From Linyphia triangularis (lineage: Eukaryota > Arthropoda > Arachnida > Araneae > Linyphiidae), in the NCBI GenBank assembly GCA_963978545.1, contig OZ021732.1, positions 43,224,059 through 43,288,058 of the forward strand: 64,000 nucleotides of DNA, given 5' to 3'. Each line of letters begins with the position of its first letter. The stretch's first letter is position 1. A model generated the notes under the pieces. That model had not been told where the DNA came from. It ran no database searches and saw nothing but the letters and a program-made list of their open reading frames with translations. Shown here piece after piece: positions 42,801-53,132 of this stretch. A program made the translations under genes and the position numbers.

Positions 42801-43997
42801 GATAGCAGATGTGTCCATGATTAGTGTGTGTTACGATTGCTAGAGGGGTCCTTGAAAAATTTTGTGGGATGAACCTAGAAATCAATGAAATGTGCTTGAA
42901 TGAAATATGCTTTTTTAGCTTCTAATTTTTATTAAAAGATTACTAAATATAATTCTTCTCATACTTTTATGTGAGTGTTGCAGTATGTACGTTACATAAT
43001 TTATGTTTGTACGCAAGCATTGTATGCAAAGCAGTATGTACGTTAATATGTTTTAATGCCTAAATTTAGATTTCTGATGGCCTTGGTGTGTTAAACTTGT
43101 TTGTTAATTAAACTTTTAATGTAAATGATTTAATATTCTTTTTCTTTTTTATTACTTAGTGAATAAAAAATAAGTTATTAATTATTATTGTGTAATTTTT
43201 TCATCATGTAGCATTTTTTTATAATTTACTTCTTAAAACATATTTCATTTATAAAGTATGGTGAATTTTTTTTTGCTCGCGTATGATTTCAGTCTTTTGG
43301 GTCTTGAGCCAATCCCCTGACTTTACCAATACCATTAAATTTTATCACAAAGAAAATGATTATTTTAATATTGTACTGTTATCTCTTCCTAAATGTTATT
43401 TACAGGTTGTTTTTCCAAGAATCCAGTATGATTAAAAATACTACTTCTGCAGATAGTTCATCTTAAATATAACATTCTTTTTTAATTAACCAATATATTT
43501 TTCTTTAACAGTATTTAATTTTCTTTTCAGGCTTAAAGGATGCCAATCTGATTGATCAACATCCCTTTGATCAGAATGCAGCTGCAGTTATCACCACTTT
43601 TCTCACCCATCTTCCAAAACCTGTGTGCCTTATTGCACACAATGGCAACTGCTACGACTTTCCTCTTCTGAAAGCGGAGCTTAATCGGCTATCTATCCAT
43701 CTGCCTTCTGACATACTTATTGCTGATACATTGAAAGCCTTCAGAGCTCTTGGTGTTCCTGTTTTCCCACCAGAGAGAAAGATTGCCAAGTCTGTTAAGT
43801 ATGGCAGACAAGGGAAAATTTCTTATGCTCTAGATAACTTGCATTTGTACTTCTTCAATAAGAAACCGGTTGGTAGTCACAGCTCTGAAGGAGATTGCAT
43901 TGCATTAGCAAAGGTATGCCATGAGATGAAGGACTTGATGTTGCCGTGGATTGATGAAAATTGTTCTACAATTGACAATATAGTGCCAATGTGGTGA
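39087..43997 (+). CDS. TREX: TREX-type DEDDh 3'-5' exonuclease (two coding exons)
   Basis: This is a 3'-to-5' DNA exonuclease of the TREX1/TREX2 family, which degrades stray cytosolic or nuclear DNA ends. Exons 39087-39816 and 43531-43997 join in frame within a glycine codon and give 398 residues. The start at 39087 sits in a strong context (gccgccatgg). Upstream sequence to 39013 is probably the 5' UTR exon after an acceptor, ttcattacag. Residues 1-170 form a Ser/Pro/Ala-rich extension absent from vertebrate TREX2. Catalytic residues are all present: FFDLETTGL (D178, E180), AHNGNCYDF (D286) and HSSEGD (H360, D365). The protein ends about 33 residues after the last motif, so there is no C-terminal membrane tail as in TREX1. 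An aataaa at 44148 is a candidate poly-A signal. Whether it is closer to TREX1 or TREX2 cannot be told by eye. Confidence 0.9.
39817..41407 (+). other. TREX intron, proximal part
   Basis: Holds a 24-bp near-copy of the exon-1 end with its own donor (39930-39953) and a weakly tRNA-like stretch (about 40605-40660, with gtttgaacctc), possibly a SINE relic. The rest is unrecognised. Confidence 0.45.
41408..41783. mobile_element. MITE with CAGGGTTCATAC termini and 5-bp target duplication
   Basis: It begins CAGGGTTCATAC (41408) and ends GTATGAACCCTG (41783), flanked on both sides by taata. It is 376 bp long and noncoding. Size, terminus and duplication length match the MITE at 15327-15700, so they are likely related families. 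Confidence 0.8.
41830..42845 (+). repeat. 33-bp-period element in inverted orientation, inside the TREX intron
   Basis: On the plus strand, 42390-42597 reads as successive 11-residue units: AEIYVVVMFIF, GEYHPDIIATL, PKVYASIIVTI, TEIYVILVINF, MECYVDIIVFI, AEISTHILGAN. The right end (about 42700-42835) is the complement of the head-proximal part of the copy at 17960-18050, sharing actaatca and aatgacaccaa words. Two about 310-bp sub-copies precede it (41830-42010 and 42145-42320). Confidence 0.7.
42846..43530 (+). other. TREX intron, distal part
   Basis: AT-rich sequence leading to the polypyrimidine tract and acceptor at 43521-43530. A gcagtatgtacgtta word is repeated near 42981 and 43031. 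Nothing else is recognised. Confidence 0.4.
43531..43997 (+). CDS. TREX: TREX coding exon 2
   Basis: After the acceptor ttcttttcag the exon begins GLKDANLIDQHPFDQN and includes the second and third exonuclease motifs. It ends NIVPMW with TGA at 43995-43997. Confidence 0.93.
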
Positions 43998-44334
43998 AGA
44001 GTATTTTGAACTACACTTATTTAGTAGTTTTAAAACTAATGATAGTTTATTTTAAGGATAGCAGGGATAAAACAAAACAAAAAAACTTTTACTATAATGC
44101 TGTTGGTTTCATCTATCATAGGCCAGAGGTCAAGAGGTTGTTCAATAAAGTAGCGATATTTTTTATATGTACTATTTTTTTTTAATGTGACACTAAAATG
44201 TTTTTGTAGCATGGGTATGCTTTAGGCAGGAGATTTTTCTGTCTCGTGAGAACACCTTACACTTTATGAGATTGTTTTATAATTAAATATATAAAATTAG
44301 CTTATCACCCCAATTGAAATTTTATTGAAAAATT

Positions 44335-44805
44335 CCTATAAATTATGATTATCAAATTACTAGATGTCTATACCTCAGTTCTAAAAGGCATAATGCAAAT
44401 TAACATAATTTTTTTTTCATGAAATTGTAAATTTGTGAAATTTAATTTTAATATGCTTATTTTTATTCATGTAGGTAATTATGGATCAAATACAAAGGTT
44501 TGAATCAAATTTGTAATTTATTTTTCAACTTTTTTTTAAAAATAGTTCATGTCTTACTAGATTAAACAAATATATAAATTATGATTTTCAAATTACTAGA
44601 ACTAGTCACCTCAGTTCTAAAAAAGGATACTACAAATTAACAAAAAAATTCCCCATGAAATTGTAAAATATAATTTTAGTACTAATTTTTATTTATGTAG
44701 TTAAGCTATGGATCAACATTTAAATCAAATTTCAAATTTATTTTTTAAATTTTTTTTTAGAAAATATTGACTAGATTAAACAAAATTATCTTGGTATCAT
44801 TGTTG
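44335..44805. repeat. Tandem duplication, about 235-bp unit, 3' of TREX
   Basis: The landmark ataaattatgatt occurs at 44338 and 44573. Both copies continue through caaattactaga and cctcagttctaaaa to gattaaacaaa. Located just past the candidate TREX poly-A signal. Confidence 0.65.
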
Positions 44806-46386
44806 GGTCTGGTTAGTTAATTTAGAAGTTCTTGTGTTCTTTGACTTATCAACTATTTTGCTATTCATTTTTGAAATGTAATATTTTGAATTTTATGTAT
44901 GTTATTGTATGTCAAACTGACTTATTGAATTTTTTTTAGTGTATGTATTCGTCAATTAGATTGCATATTGTGACACATTATAATTATTTGATTGTATTTT
45001 TTTAGAAATCTTGATAGATTTGTTGTATTTTTTTTGAAATTTTAGTTGTGGATAAGTTTTGAAGAAGAGATATATTATGTGCATGAAAAATACATGATGT
45101 TTAGTACTTGTGATAGGTTCACCAAATTATTAAACTTTTAAAGCAGTTTGTATGCCATTTGAAAAAATAAAATGACCAGGCTGATTTTTATTGTTGCTTA
45201 GTAATTTTAAATAGTAATTAAAACATTTTTCTTATGTTGTAAACCTATTGTCATGCAGTTGATTATTTTTATGTATAACTAGTAGTGCTTGTACAAAATT
45301 TCTTAACAAAAAAGCTAGAATTAGATTGTCATTTTCGATGTTTAATGCTAAAATAGTTACAAGTCTTTTTATGTATAATCTAAAAGAATTATAGACTTAA
45401 AATAAAAAGCTATTTTATATTACAAATATCAACAAGACAAGTATTTTTGCACCTAAAAGAGTTTACTCTTATAGTCCTATGTCTACTGATTCTAAAAATG
45501 ATGATTTGGAAATGTTCTGGCTCACTGTTTTAGCAAAAAGGTTAAGTCCAATTTTAAAACTTAGGCATTAATTTTTTTTTTTATAAAGTCTTCTAAAAAA
45601 GTTCCCACTGCTTAATTTCTGATAACTAGTTAGCTATGATACTCATTTATATGTATAAAAAGGTAATTTTTTATTTAAAATAACAGGTTTTCATGCAGAA
45701 AATAATTTATGTCGATCAACTAAGGGAGAGGAGGGGGCGGAGATTTTCCTTCTGTTGTTTTTTAGATGGCCATTAACTTAGAATTTTAAGCTAAGTTTAG
45801 CTAAAGTTAAATTTTAAAACTACTATTTATACTTGAATATTATGAAAATTTGGTACTCGACATAGTTTAAGAAATAGCTTAATATTATTTGTATGGAAAT
45901 AGTTTTCAGCTAAAAGAAAATCCTCCAAATTCCCTGAAAGGAGCAATGCTAAAAAAATACGAATCTTAATTCTAATATATTTCTACTGGGGCTAGAATTA
46001 TAAAACTTAGAATGCTATTAGCATATAAAAAATATAGGAAAAACTCGCCACACACCTCAAAGCCTTTAAAATTGAGAAATAGTTATAAAAAAAAAAGTAC
46101 ACCTTATACAAACGGCCATTGGCAATACTTTTTATCAGCTACAAAATGATTGCTAATTGTTAATTTTTTTCCTCTTTGCTAACTTTTTTTTGCAAATCTA
46201 AATAAACTGTTTAAAATAATGTTATCATTCACACTGAATGCATAAATACTTCATGGACTGTGGTTGGGTAAATTGAACTTAGAAATATCCAGCTAATTGG
46301 ACTTTGTTGAGAATTTTTTTTTTTTTAAATAACTTTCATAAAACCAAATAATTTAAATTAAAAGAATAAAGTATTTGGCTAATCCT
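44806..46386. other. Intergenic AT-rich sequence
   Basis: No exon, RNA gene or bounded repeat is recognised between the 235-bp tandem pair and the LINE insertion. Confidence 0.4.
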
Positions 46387-46398
46387 ATAGTTCTCATA

Positions 46399-47880
46399 TA
46401 GTCATAGTCATAGTGAATGGGGAGGTCAGTTGAGCCTAGGTGCTGATTCCACTAGGGAATATTGCACCAACCCCTTTATTTTACGACCCCCTGTCAAAGA
46501 AAACCAGATTCCTTAAGAAAGGTCAAAAGGCTTTTGACAGGTTCCTCGTGGATTGTATCAAGTTCTGTTCCAAGACCTAAGCTTGAGTGCCTAATGTGAA
46601 GAAGAGCTTCACATTCAAAAAGTATATGGTGGGCTGTTTCCTCTACCATATTGCACTTCCTACATAAAGGTTCTTCTTTAAATATTCCCATTCTATGAAG
46701 GTGTTTTCTTAGGTGATAGTGGCCTGTAAGAAATCCAACTATCACTCTCACCTTATCCCTGCTAAGACGCAGGATCTGAGATGATAGTTTCATGGAAGGT
46801 TCTTGGATCATAAGTCTCGCATGTTTTTGATCGGTGGTTTGTTTCCACCTTTCTGTAGTTTCTTTAAGCATTTTTTCTCCTATCACCCTTTTTGCAGTAG
46901 TCTTGGAGATCCCACAAAAAGGTTCAGGACTTAAAGGTAGGTCTGCAGTTCCCAGTTTAGCAAGCTTATCTGCAGTTTCATTTCCTTCTACACCAATATG
47001 ACCTGGCACCCATGTAAGAAGGATCCTGTTATGGGTCCCCAAGTCTTGTAGAAGGTTTCTGCATTCCCAAACAAGTTTAGAGCTTATTTGAAATGAGTTT
47101 ATTGCCTTTAAAGCTGCTTGACTGTCGCTAAATATGTAGATCTTCCTATTTGAGTAGGATCTTCTAGAGCATTCATGTAGACAGTAAATGATGGCAAGCA
47201 GTTCCGCTTGAAATACTGTGGCATGTTTTCCTAGTCTGCGGGCAATCCTTACTTTAGGTCTAACTCCACAGATTCCAGCACCTGCCTTTTCGTTCCGTTT
47301 GGAGCCATCTGTGTACCACACAATGTCTCCATTCGTAAGCTTGTAGTTTTCCTCTTTCCATTTCTCTCTTGGGTCAATAAGTACTTCGAAGGGTCTATGA
47401 AAGAGGAATCTTGTCTCCATGATGTCAGAGGGCATCAAAAGTATAGGATCAAAGAATTTTTGGTTAATGCTAGTGTGGGACACTTGGCTGGCATAATTCA
47501 TCCACAATCCAGCATTTTCCAGTCTGTAAGAGCTTCTTCTGGCAACACCACTGATGAAGATATCAAGTGGGACAACAGAAAGAATAGTTTCCATGGCTCT
47601 GGTGGGAGTAGAGGACATAGCACCTGTTATACTCAAACAGGCAGCTCTTTGAAGGCTGTCTAGTTTGGTCTTAACAGTCAATTGTTCCGTCTTTTTCCAC
47701 CAGACCACTGCAGCATAAGTCATAGTAGGTCTAATAGCCATTGTATATAGCCAATAGGTCATCCTTGGCTTTAGACCCCATGATTTACCAAGAACTCTTC
47801 TACATCGTAGAAGTCCTACTTTTGCTTGGTTTATTTTGTTTTTCAAATGCTGATTCCAGGTTAATTTAGTGTCCAGTATA
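46399..47880 (-). mobile_element. 5'-truncated LINE with 12-bp target duplication
   Basis: A LINE 3' part is flanked by identical atagttctcata (46387-46398 and 47881-47892). The 3' end on the minus strand carries short tandem tatgac words (complement of gtcatagtcatagtg, 46400-46415) instead of poly-A, as in I-type elements. The open ORF and perfect duplication suggest a young insertion. Confidence 0.85.
46494..47880 (-). pseudogene. LINE ORF2 fragment: RT C-terminus, RNase H, zinc motif
   Basis: This is the C-terminal part of a non-LTR retrotransposon polyprotein, uninterrupted to its stop at 46494. The first residues (LDTKLTWNQHL) correspond to the thumb side of reverse transcriptase. An RNase H domain follows, with YTDGS (Asp), FQAELLAI (Glu), FSDSQAALKAI (Asp) and NETADKLAKLG (Asp), and a late zinc-like CRKCNMVEETAHHILFEC. 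RNase H placed after RT fits I-, R1- or Jockey-like clades. The frame extends to an ATG at 47891, but those bases are the target duplication, so that start is accidental. Endonuclease and RT catalytic motifs are missing through 5' truncation, so the fragment cannot move on its own. Confidence 0.88.
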
Positions 47881-47892
47881 ATAGTTCTCATA

Positions 47893-48118
47893 GTTAACCG
47901 TTAACAAAAAGTTCATCAACAGTCGACTGTATAATAAGTATAAAAAAAAAAGATACATACAAAACCTTTTCAACCCAGGAAGTTTTCTGGCAAGTTTTAA
48001 AATTAGGGAAACTAAACATTTTTAAACTAGCTATTGGTATACAAAATAAGTAATAAATTTAAAATTAGTATAGTAAAAAAAGTGAAATCCCAATAAAACA
48101 ACTCTGTAAGAAAGCATC
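47893..48118. other. Short intergenic spacer
   Basis: AT-rich, nothing recognised. Confidence 0.3.
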
Positions 48119-48531
48119 AAGTTTTTCATGCAATATTTATATTACACAATAGCAATGGCCATGAAAAGTATTGAGATCTAATGTAGAACCAAGTTTAATG
48201 TTGTAAACTACGGACAATGAAAATTAGTAAGATTTTCTTCTCTAAGTCAAAAGTCCTCTTCATAGGCCTCAATATCCAGCTACAAAAATATTTGTAACAC
48301 TTAGTCATTATGTATTCTGGATCACTTGTTGGCTGTGTTGGTGCTGCGGGGCATAATGACCAAGTATCACAAACATTTTTGTAGCTGGATATTGTGGCCT
48401 ATGAAATGGAATTTTGACTTTGAGAAGAAAATCTTACTAATTTTCATTGCCTGTAATTTACAACATTAAACTTAGCTCGACTTTAGATTTCAATATTTTT
48501 CACGACCATAGCTATTGCATGAAGAACTTTG
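48119..48531. mobile_element. Foldback element with ~190-bp inverted arms
   Basis: Left arm 48119-48312 and right arm 48352-48531 are inverted copies: for example aatgaaaattagtaagattt and tatccagctacaaaaat on the left have close complements on the right. The central spacer is about 39 bp (ggatcacttgttggctgtgt region). No coding capacity, and no target duplication was determined. Confidence 0.75.
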
Positions 48532-49329
48532 CGCTTTTTTACAGAGATGTTTTTGTTGGTAGTAGTGTGCAGAATTGTGATAGATGTTGCTAATAATTAT
48601 TTTCCTCTACTCTAGTCATAAAGGAATTCTAACAACTTCTATTCATGATAACTGTGCTAAAACGAAGTAATGAATTAAAATGAAAGATGTAAAAGAAATT
48701 ACTGTAATGTTCAAAAACTGCAAGAAGGAACACACTTTATAGGAGTAATGTATTTTTTCCCCTCCTAATTAAGGACTTTCAACAAATTCGGTTACACTAA
48801 GAACTTAAAACAAATTTCCTGTTGGTGAGAAAGAGTTACACAACTTGTTTTTAATCATTGTTAGTAAATGTAATCCACCTATAAAATATTCATTAAAAAA
48901 AAAAGTAATAGTTTCATGTTCCTATCTTATGAGATTTTAAAATTTATAAAAATCGATTGGACCTTCAATGCCAACAACTTCGAAATTTTTTTCTACTTCA
49001 TATTGTTCATGGTTCGTACGTTTTTAAAAAACCTTGGAAAACAATCTTTCATTATCAATTGCTTGAAAACCTTGATTTCTGTAAAAATACGCTTAAAGTT
49101 ATTATTATTTTCTAAAAATATAGCATCTTAAAAAATTTTGGTCAACAAAGTGAGTAAAATCTTTTGAATTAAGTTAAGTCAATCATCAACGAGAAAAACA
49201 TTGCAGTTGCAAAAAATTCGTCAATCCCCCTTCTACGTTTACAGCACTATGCATGCCTAACATATCTGGAATATCTGATCAAGTCCCGTGATCTCTTTTT
49301 TCGTTTTTCTATCGTAAGTGCTAATTTTT
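48532..49329. other. Intergenic sequence, nothing recognised
   Basis: AT-rich, with no exon or bounded repeat seen. A short cctaacatatctgg-type region near 49255 has no known meaning. Confidence 0.35.
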
Positions 49330-49800
49330 TGCGCACTGTTTACAAATGGCAGGGAAATGCATTTTCAATTCAAGCTGATTAAAAAAGCCAGAATATAGTA
49401 TTGAAGCCTATGTCTTAGATTCGCACTTTGTGTGTCAAAAATGTCATGATGGGAGAAAGGGCTTTAAAAAACTGTGCAAAGAGTAAAAAATGGATTTAGT
49501 TTCTTTAAGAAGTTTGATGGGGATTATTCGAACTATTTCTATTGATAAAAAATACCCCAAAAATGGATATATTTCGCAACAATCAACGTATTCAGCTTGA
49601 TGGAGGCGCATGTAATTGAAAATGAAGTTTTAGATACTGAAATACTATGGACATTGAAAATTATAAAAAATCACAGCTCGTATGAATTAAATGAAAACAT
49701 TGATAAATTAAGTAATTGTATGTTAGCCGATAGCGTGATTGCATTTAAATTCAAATTTTTATGTGGAGAAAAAAACTGCATATTATAAAGTATTTGTAAT
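49330..49800 (+). pseudogene. hAT-like/BED-type transposon relic
   Basis: Fragments NMGEKALK-like (here NVMMGEKALKNCAKSKKW, from about 49437) and MEAHVIENEVLDTEILWTL (from about 49597) follow one another on the plus strand in different frames. They resemble the zinc-finger N-terminus and next block of domesticated or transposon hAT-like proteins common in arthropods, where similar blocks occur in this order. Stops separate them, and no catalytic region is seen after about 49790. Identification is from remembered motif resemblance only. Confidence 0.4.
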
Positions 49801-50336
49801 CAAACTTTCAGAGTAGATTGGAAGACAGTTAAATCAATAAGACTTTTGTATTATTATTTGAGACAATTAAATTGATGTTCACATACAATATTGGTGTAAT
49901 TGCCAAGTGAGTACTAGCTACTTTACTTCTGTTTTTATGGGACATAGTACAGCTTCTGATATAATGGAAGGTTTTTTTCTATCATAACCTTAAAATTTTC
50001 TTTTGGATGAAATCTAAAAATAATTTTTCCCCCTATATACTCGATTTGAACGTGTACCATTTGCCAATAATAATAATAACAAGATTTTTTTAAATGTATT
50101 TGTGTTGATAACATCATCTTTAAAAAGTCCTTGAATTTTTTTCTCCTTCAAGTGTACGAACCATGTTGTTATAAAAGCTTTAAATGTTTTTAAAACTTTA
50201 AATGATTTACTGGTATGTTTTATTGAGTGAGAGACTCTTTGACCTCATTTTAAAAATTAGGCAAATTTTGAAAGTAAAAGCTGGTATAGATGGATTTTTT
50301 TTTTATGGAGCATTAAAATTTTTTTATTTTGCTGTA

Positions 50337-52240
50337 ATGGGTGCCCCCAGAATTATTTGCAGGAGGGTGCAAACCCATTTCACTGGGTGCTAGACAACTT
50401 TTTATCGTTCATATATGACAACATAACCTTTTTTTATTTAACCTTTAACCTTTTTTTTATTTCTTAATTTTAATCCTTTACATTTTTTGCTCATTTTAAT
50501 CATAATCATTTACATTTTAATTGCTTAAAAACTAATTTTTTAAAATTAAAATGAATACTAATTAAAAATTTTAAAACTAAAAGTCGCAGAATGAATTTTC
50601 TGCAATTAGTTCAAATGCTGAACCAAAATTATTATTTTAAAGAGTATCTTAGATATCATTGCAGAAGGAAATTGTAAAATTTTAACTATGAATTTATATT
50701 GTTTGCGATTTGCAGAACATATTTGCATGGATAAGCATTGAAAATTGTAAAATAGTGGTTTTTATTTCGGAAATGTCAAAATAAGTTAAAGCTTACTTCT
50801 GTTTTCCTAAATAGTTTCTATCTTTCTTGGTCTTTTGATTTCATGCAGAATATATTTGTGGAAGTAAAGTTGAAATAAAGAGTAATAAGCCTGGGGTGAG
50901 AATCGGAAACCTGGTATGTGATTGCCCGAATCGGGGATATCCGTGGTGCAAATTAATTTTTGGTGTTCACTGCTGCTCTATTTTATAAAATGATGAAATC
51001 TATTCATGTTAAGTCATATCATTAAACATGAGGCACAACAACTAGTTCTCAACAATTTACGTTGCATCTGTACTCTGGTAAAATATGCAAAAAAGGCACA
51101 AAATATTAGTGGTTCTTTTTCTGCAATGAAAGAAACATGTACATACAAAAATAAAACAAAAACTTTAGTCCCATTCTGCGAAATACTCGACAAAATCTAA
51201 AATAGAATTCAGTATCTCAATCATTTCCAAAAGCAATAAATTTCTAGCAATTTAACACCGGAAATAATTCAGACCTCTCGCCCTTTATAGCGCGCCTCTC
51301 AACCGAAGTTTTTAAATTGTGCTGATTTTTTTCTCATAAATCTCAAGTCGCCGAAAAAGAAAAACTGATTCCTTCTCAGAAAAAAAAAAAAAATCTGATT
51401 CAAGAAAAAATAAAAATATGCCAAGTTGAAGACACAATACAATTCGATTTAGGAGCCAATCGTTTGGATATTGGATTGTATTTAGATTCAAAATATCATG
51501 TTAATGATAAACTTCATCTGAAATTATTAAGAGAGGCTTCGCTCATGATGAAGCGTACAATTTTAAAAATTACATAATCCTTGGCGCTAAAAGAACATTT
51601 CATAATTTTTAATTGTAATACCTACAGAAATGTTCCTCAATATTTATGTATAACATTTCTATTCAAATGTAAATCTTTATTACATACCACGCTGATTTTC
51701 CCTCTTAATTTTGCCACTTTAATTTGTAATTTTCAAAACTGAGTTATACTCTACTGGCGGAACACCATGTGCATACTTTGAAATTGCCTGATAAAAAAGA
51801 GGAAATTTTGTTTTCATCATTACACAGAAACAGTGTGATAAAACATGTAAACTGCTCAACCGAATTCTGAAAATAGGTCTCGTGGTATATGGTGGGTAAT
51901 AATTCAAAAGCTATATACTTTTAGGGAATTGAGTGATCAATACAGAAAGATAAAAGAATAACTTCTGCTATTGAATTCGAAATATTTTCCTCCACAATAA
52001 TGCATTAAGTGCCATATTGTTACCAACAAAGTTGCAATATTCAACAATAATAAAAAATAATTAAAAAAAAAAAAAAAAAACTTAAATAGTAGAAGCAATT
52101 AGTAATGCACATCATAACAACGAAAAATATTTTAAAAATAACATTTGATTATTTCCAGTGAATTTATAGCTTTTAAAAGAATTTTATTATCAAAATCCAC
52201 GGGGGTGCAAGTGCACCCACCTGGGAGCGCCCATGTTTGC
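50337..52240. mobile_element. Possible TIR-bounded element, about 1.9 kb
   Basis: The left end atgggtgcccccag (50337-50350) is close to the complement of the right end ctgggagcgcccatg (52223-52237), and both are followed inward by a gggtgca word. The interior is AT-rich without a recognisable transposase; a poly-A tract is at about 52062-52080. The pairing is imperfect and could be chance plus two copies of one repeat. Confidence 0.4.
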
Positions 52241-53082
52241 TGTTGTCAAAGAATACATTAATATAAATATTCTTTATAAGTCTACAAAGTCTAAGAAAAT
52301 AACTGATATTAAGTTACAATACATCTTTATAAAAAATTCATACTTCCAATTGTTTTGTCAGCACAAACATTTGGTCGCTTTGTAGCTTTTAAAAAATGAT
52401 TTCTCGTGAAAATTACAATTTATAGAATACATACAACACTTTAATTCATTTTGATACCTGCAACTGTTTCAGAATTATAATTTTATACATTTTTTCAATT
52501 TGGAAGAGTGAGGACACTCCTCACTAGTATACAAATTAGAATATGTTATTTAGCAAAATATTGTGGTATAGTTTGGTTTTGTAAAACATTACCATTGATA
52601 TAATCAACTGGATTGCTATTCCTACTACTAACTAAATAAAAACCTAATCAATTGCAAACAGCATGTACTTGCATATCTAGTCTTCTGTACTTTTTTTAAT
52701 AACACCACTTATTGAAATTCAATTAAAATCTGGACATCTTTTATATTCCATGTTTCTTTGTATGAAGCAGCTTATTTTGCCAATGATAAAATAATTAAAA
52801 AAAAAATTACTTTTTTAAAAAAAATCTAAGTGGAAAATCACAGCAGTTAAATTTCTGAAATGTTAAAGGGGCAGTTATTTAGACAACTAGAACTCCATTA
52901 CTGATGGAGCCTGATGCATGCAAACAGTATACATAAATAATGATAGCAATAATGCACATTATATACAGATGTTCTTTACAAAAGTATTAAAAATTTTATA
53001 TTTGAAAAACATTTATTTAAAGAAGTCTATAATACTATAAAATAAAAGATCACAGCATTTGCAGTAGGAATTTTAGAGCTAC
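52241..53082. other. 3' flank of PTRH2
   Basis: AT-rich. TTTATT at about 53009 (AATAAA on the minus strand) is a candidate poly-A signal about 70 bases after the PTRH2 stop. Nothing else is recognised. Confidence 0.4.
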
Positions 53083-53132
53083 TCAAAGGAGCCTCAGATG
53101 GCCTGTAATTTTATCAACGAGCTCCTTAGGAC
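53083..53132 (-). CDS. PTRH2: PTRH2 coding exon 5
   Basis: The last exon, 50 nt: it completes a glycine codon, then PKELVDKITGHLRLL and TGA at 53085-53083. Acceptor ttttcttttag. Confidence 0.92.

Noticed and set aside
47881..47891. True start codon of the LINE protein
   Set aside because: These bases are the 12-bp target-site duplication, so the ATG is host sequence.
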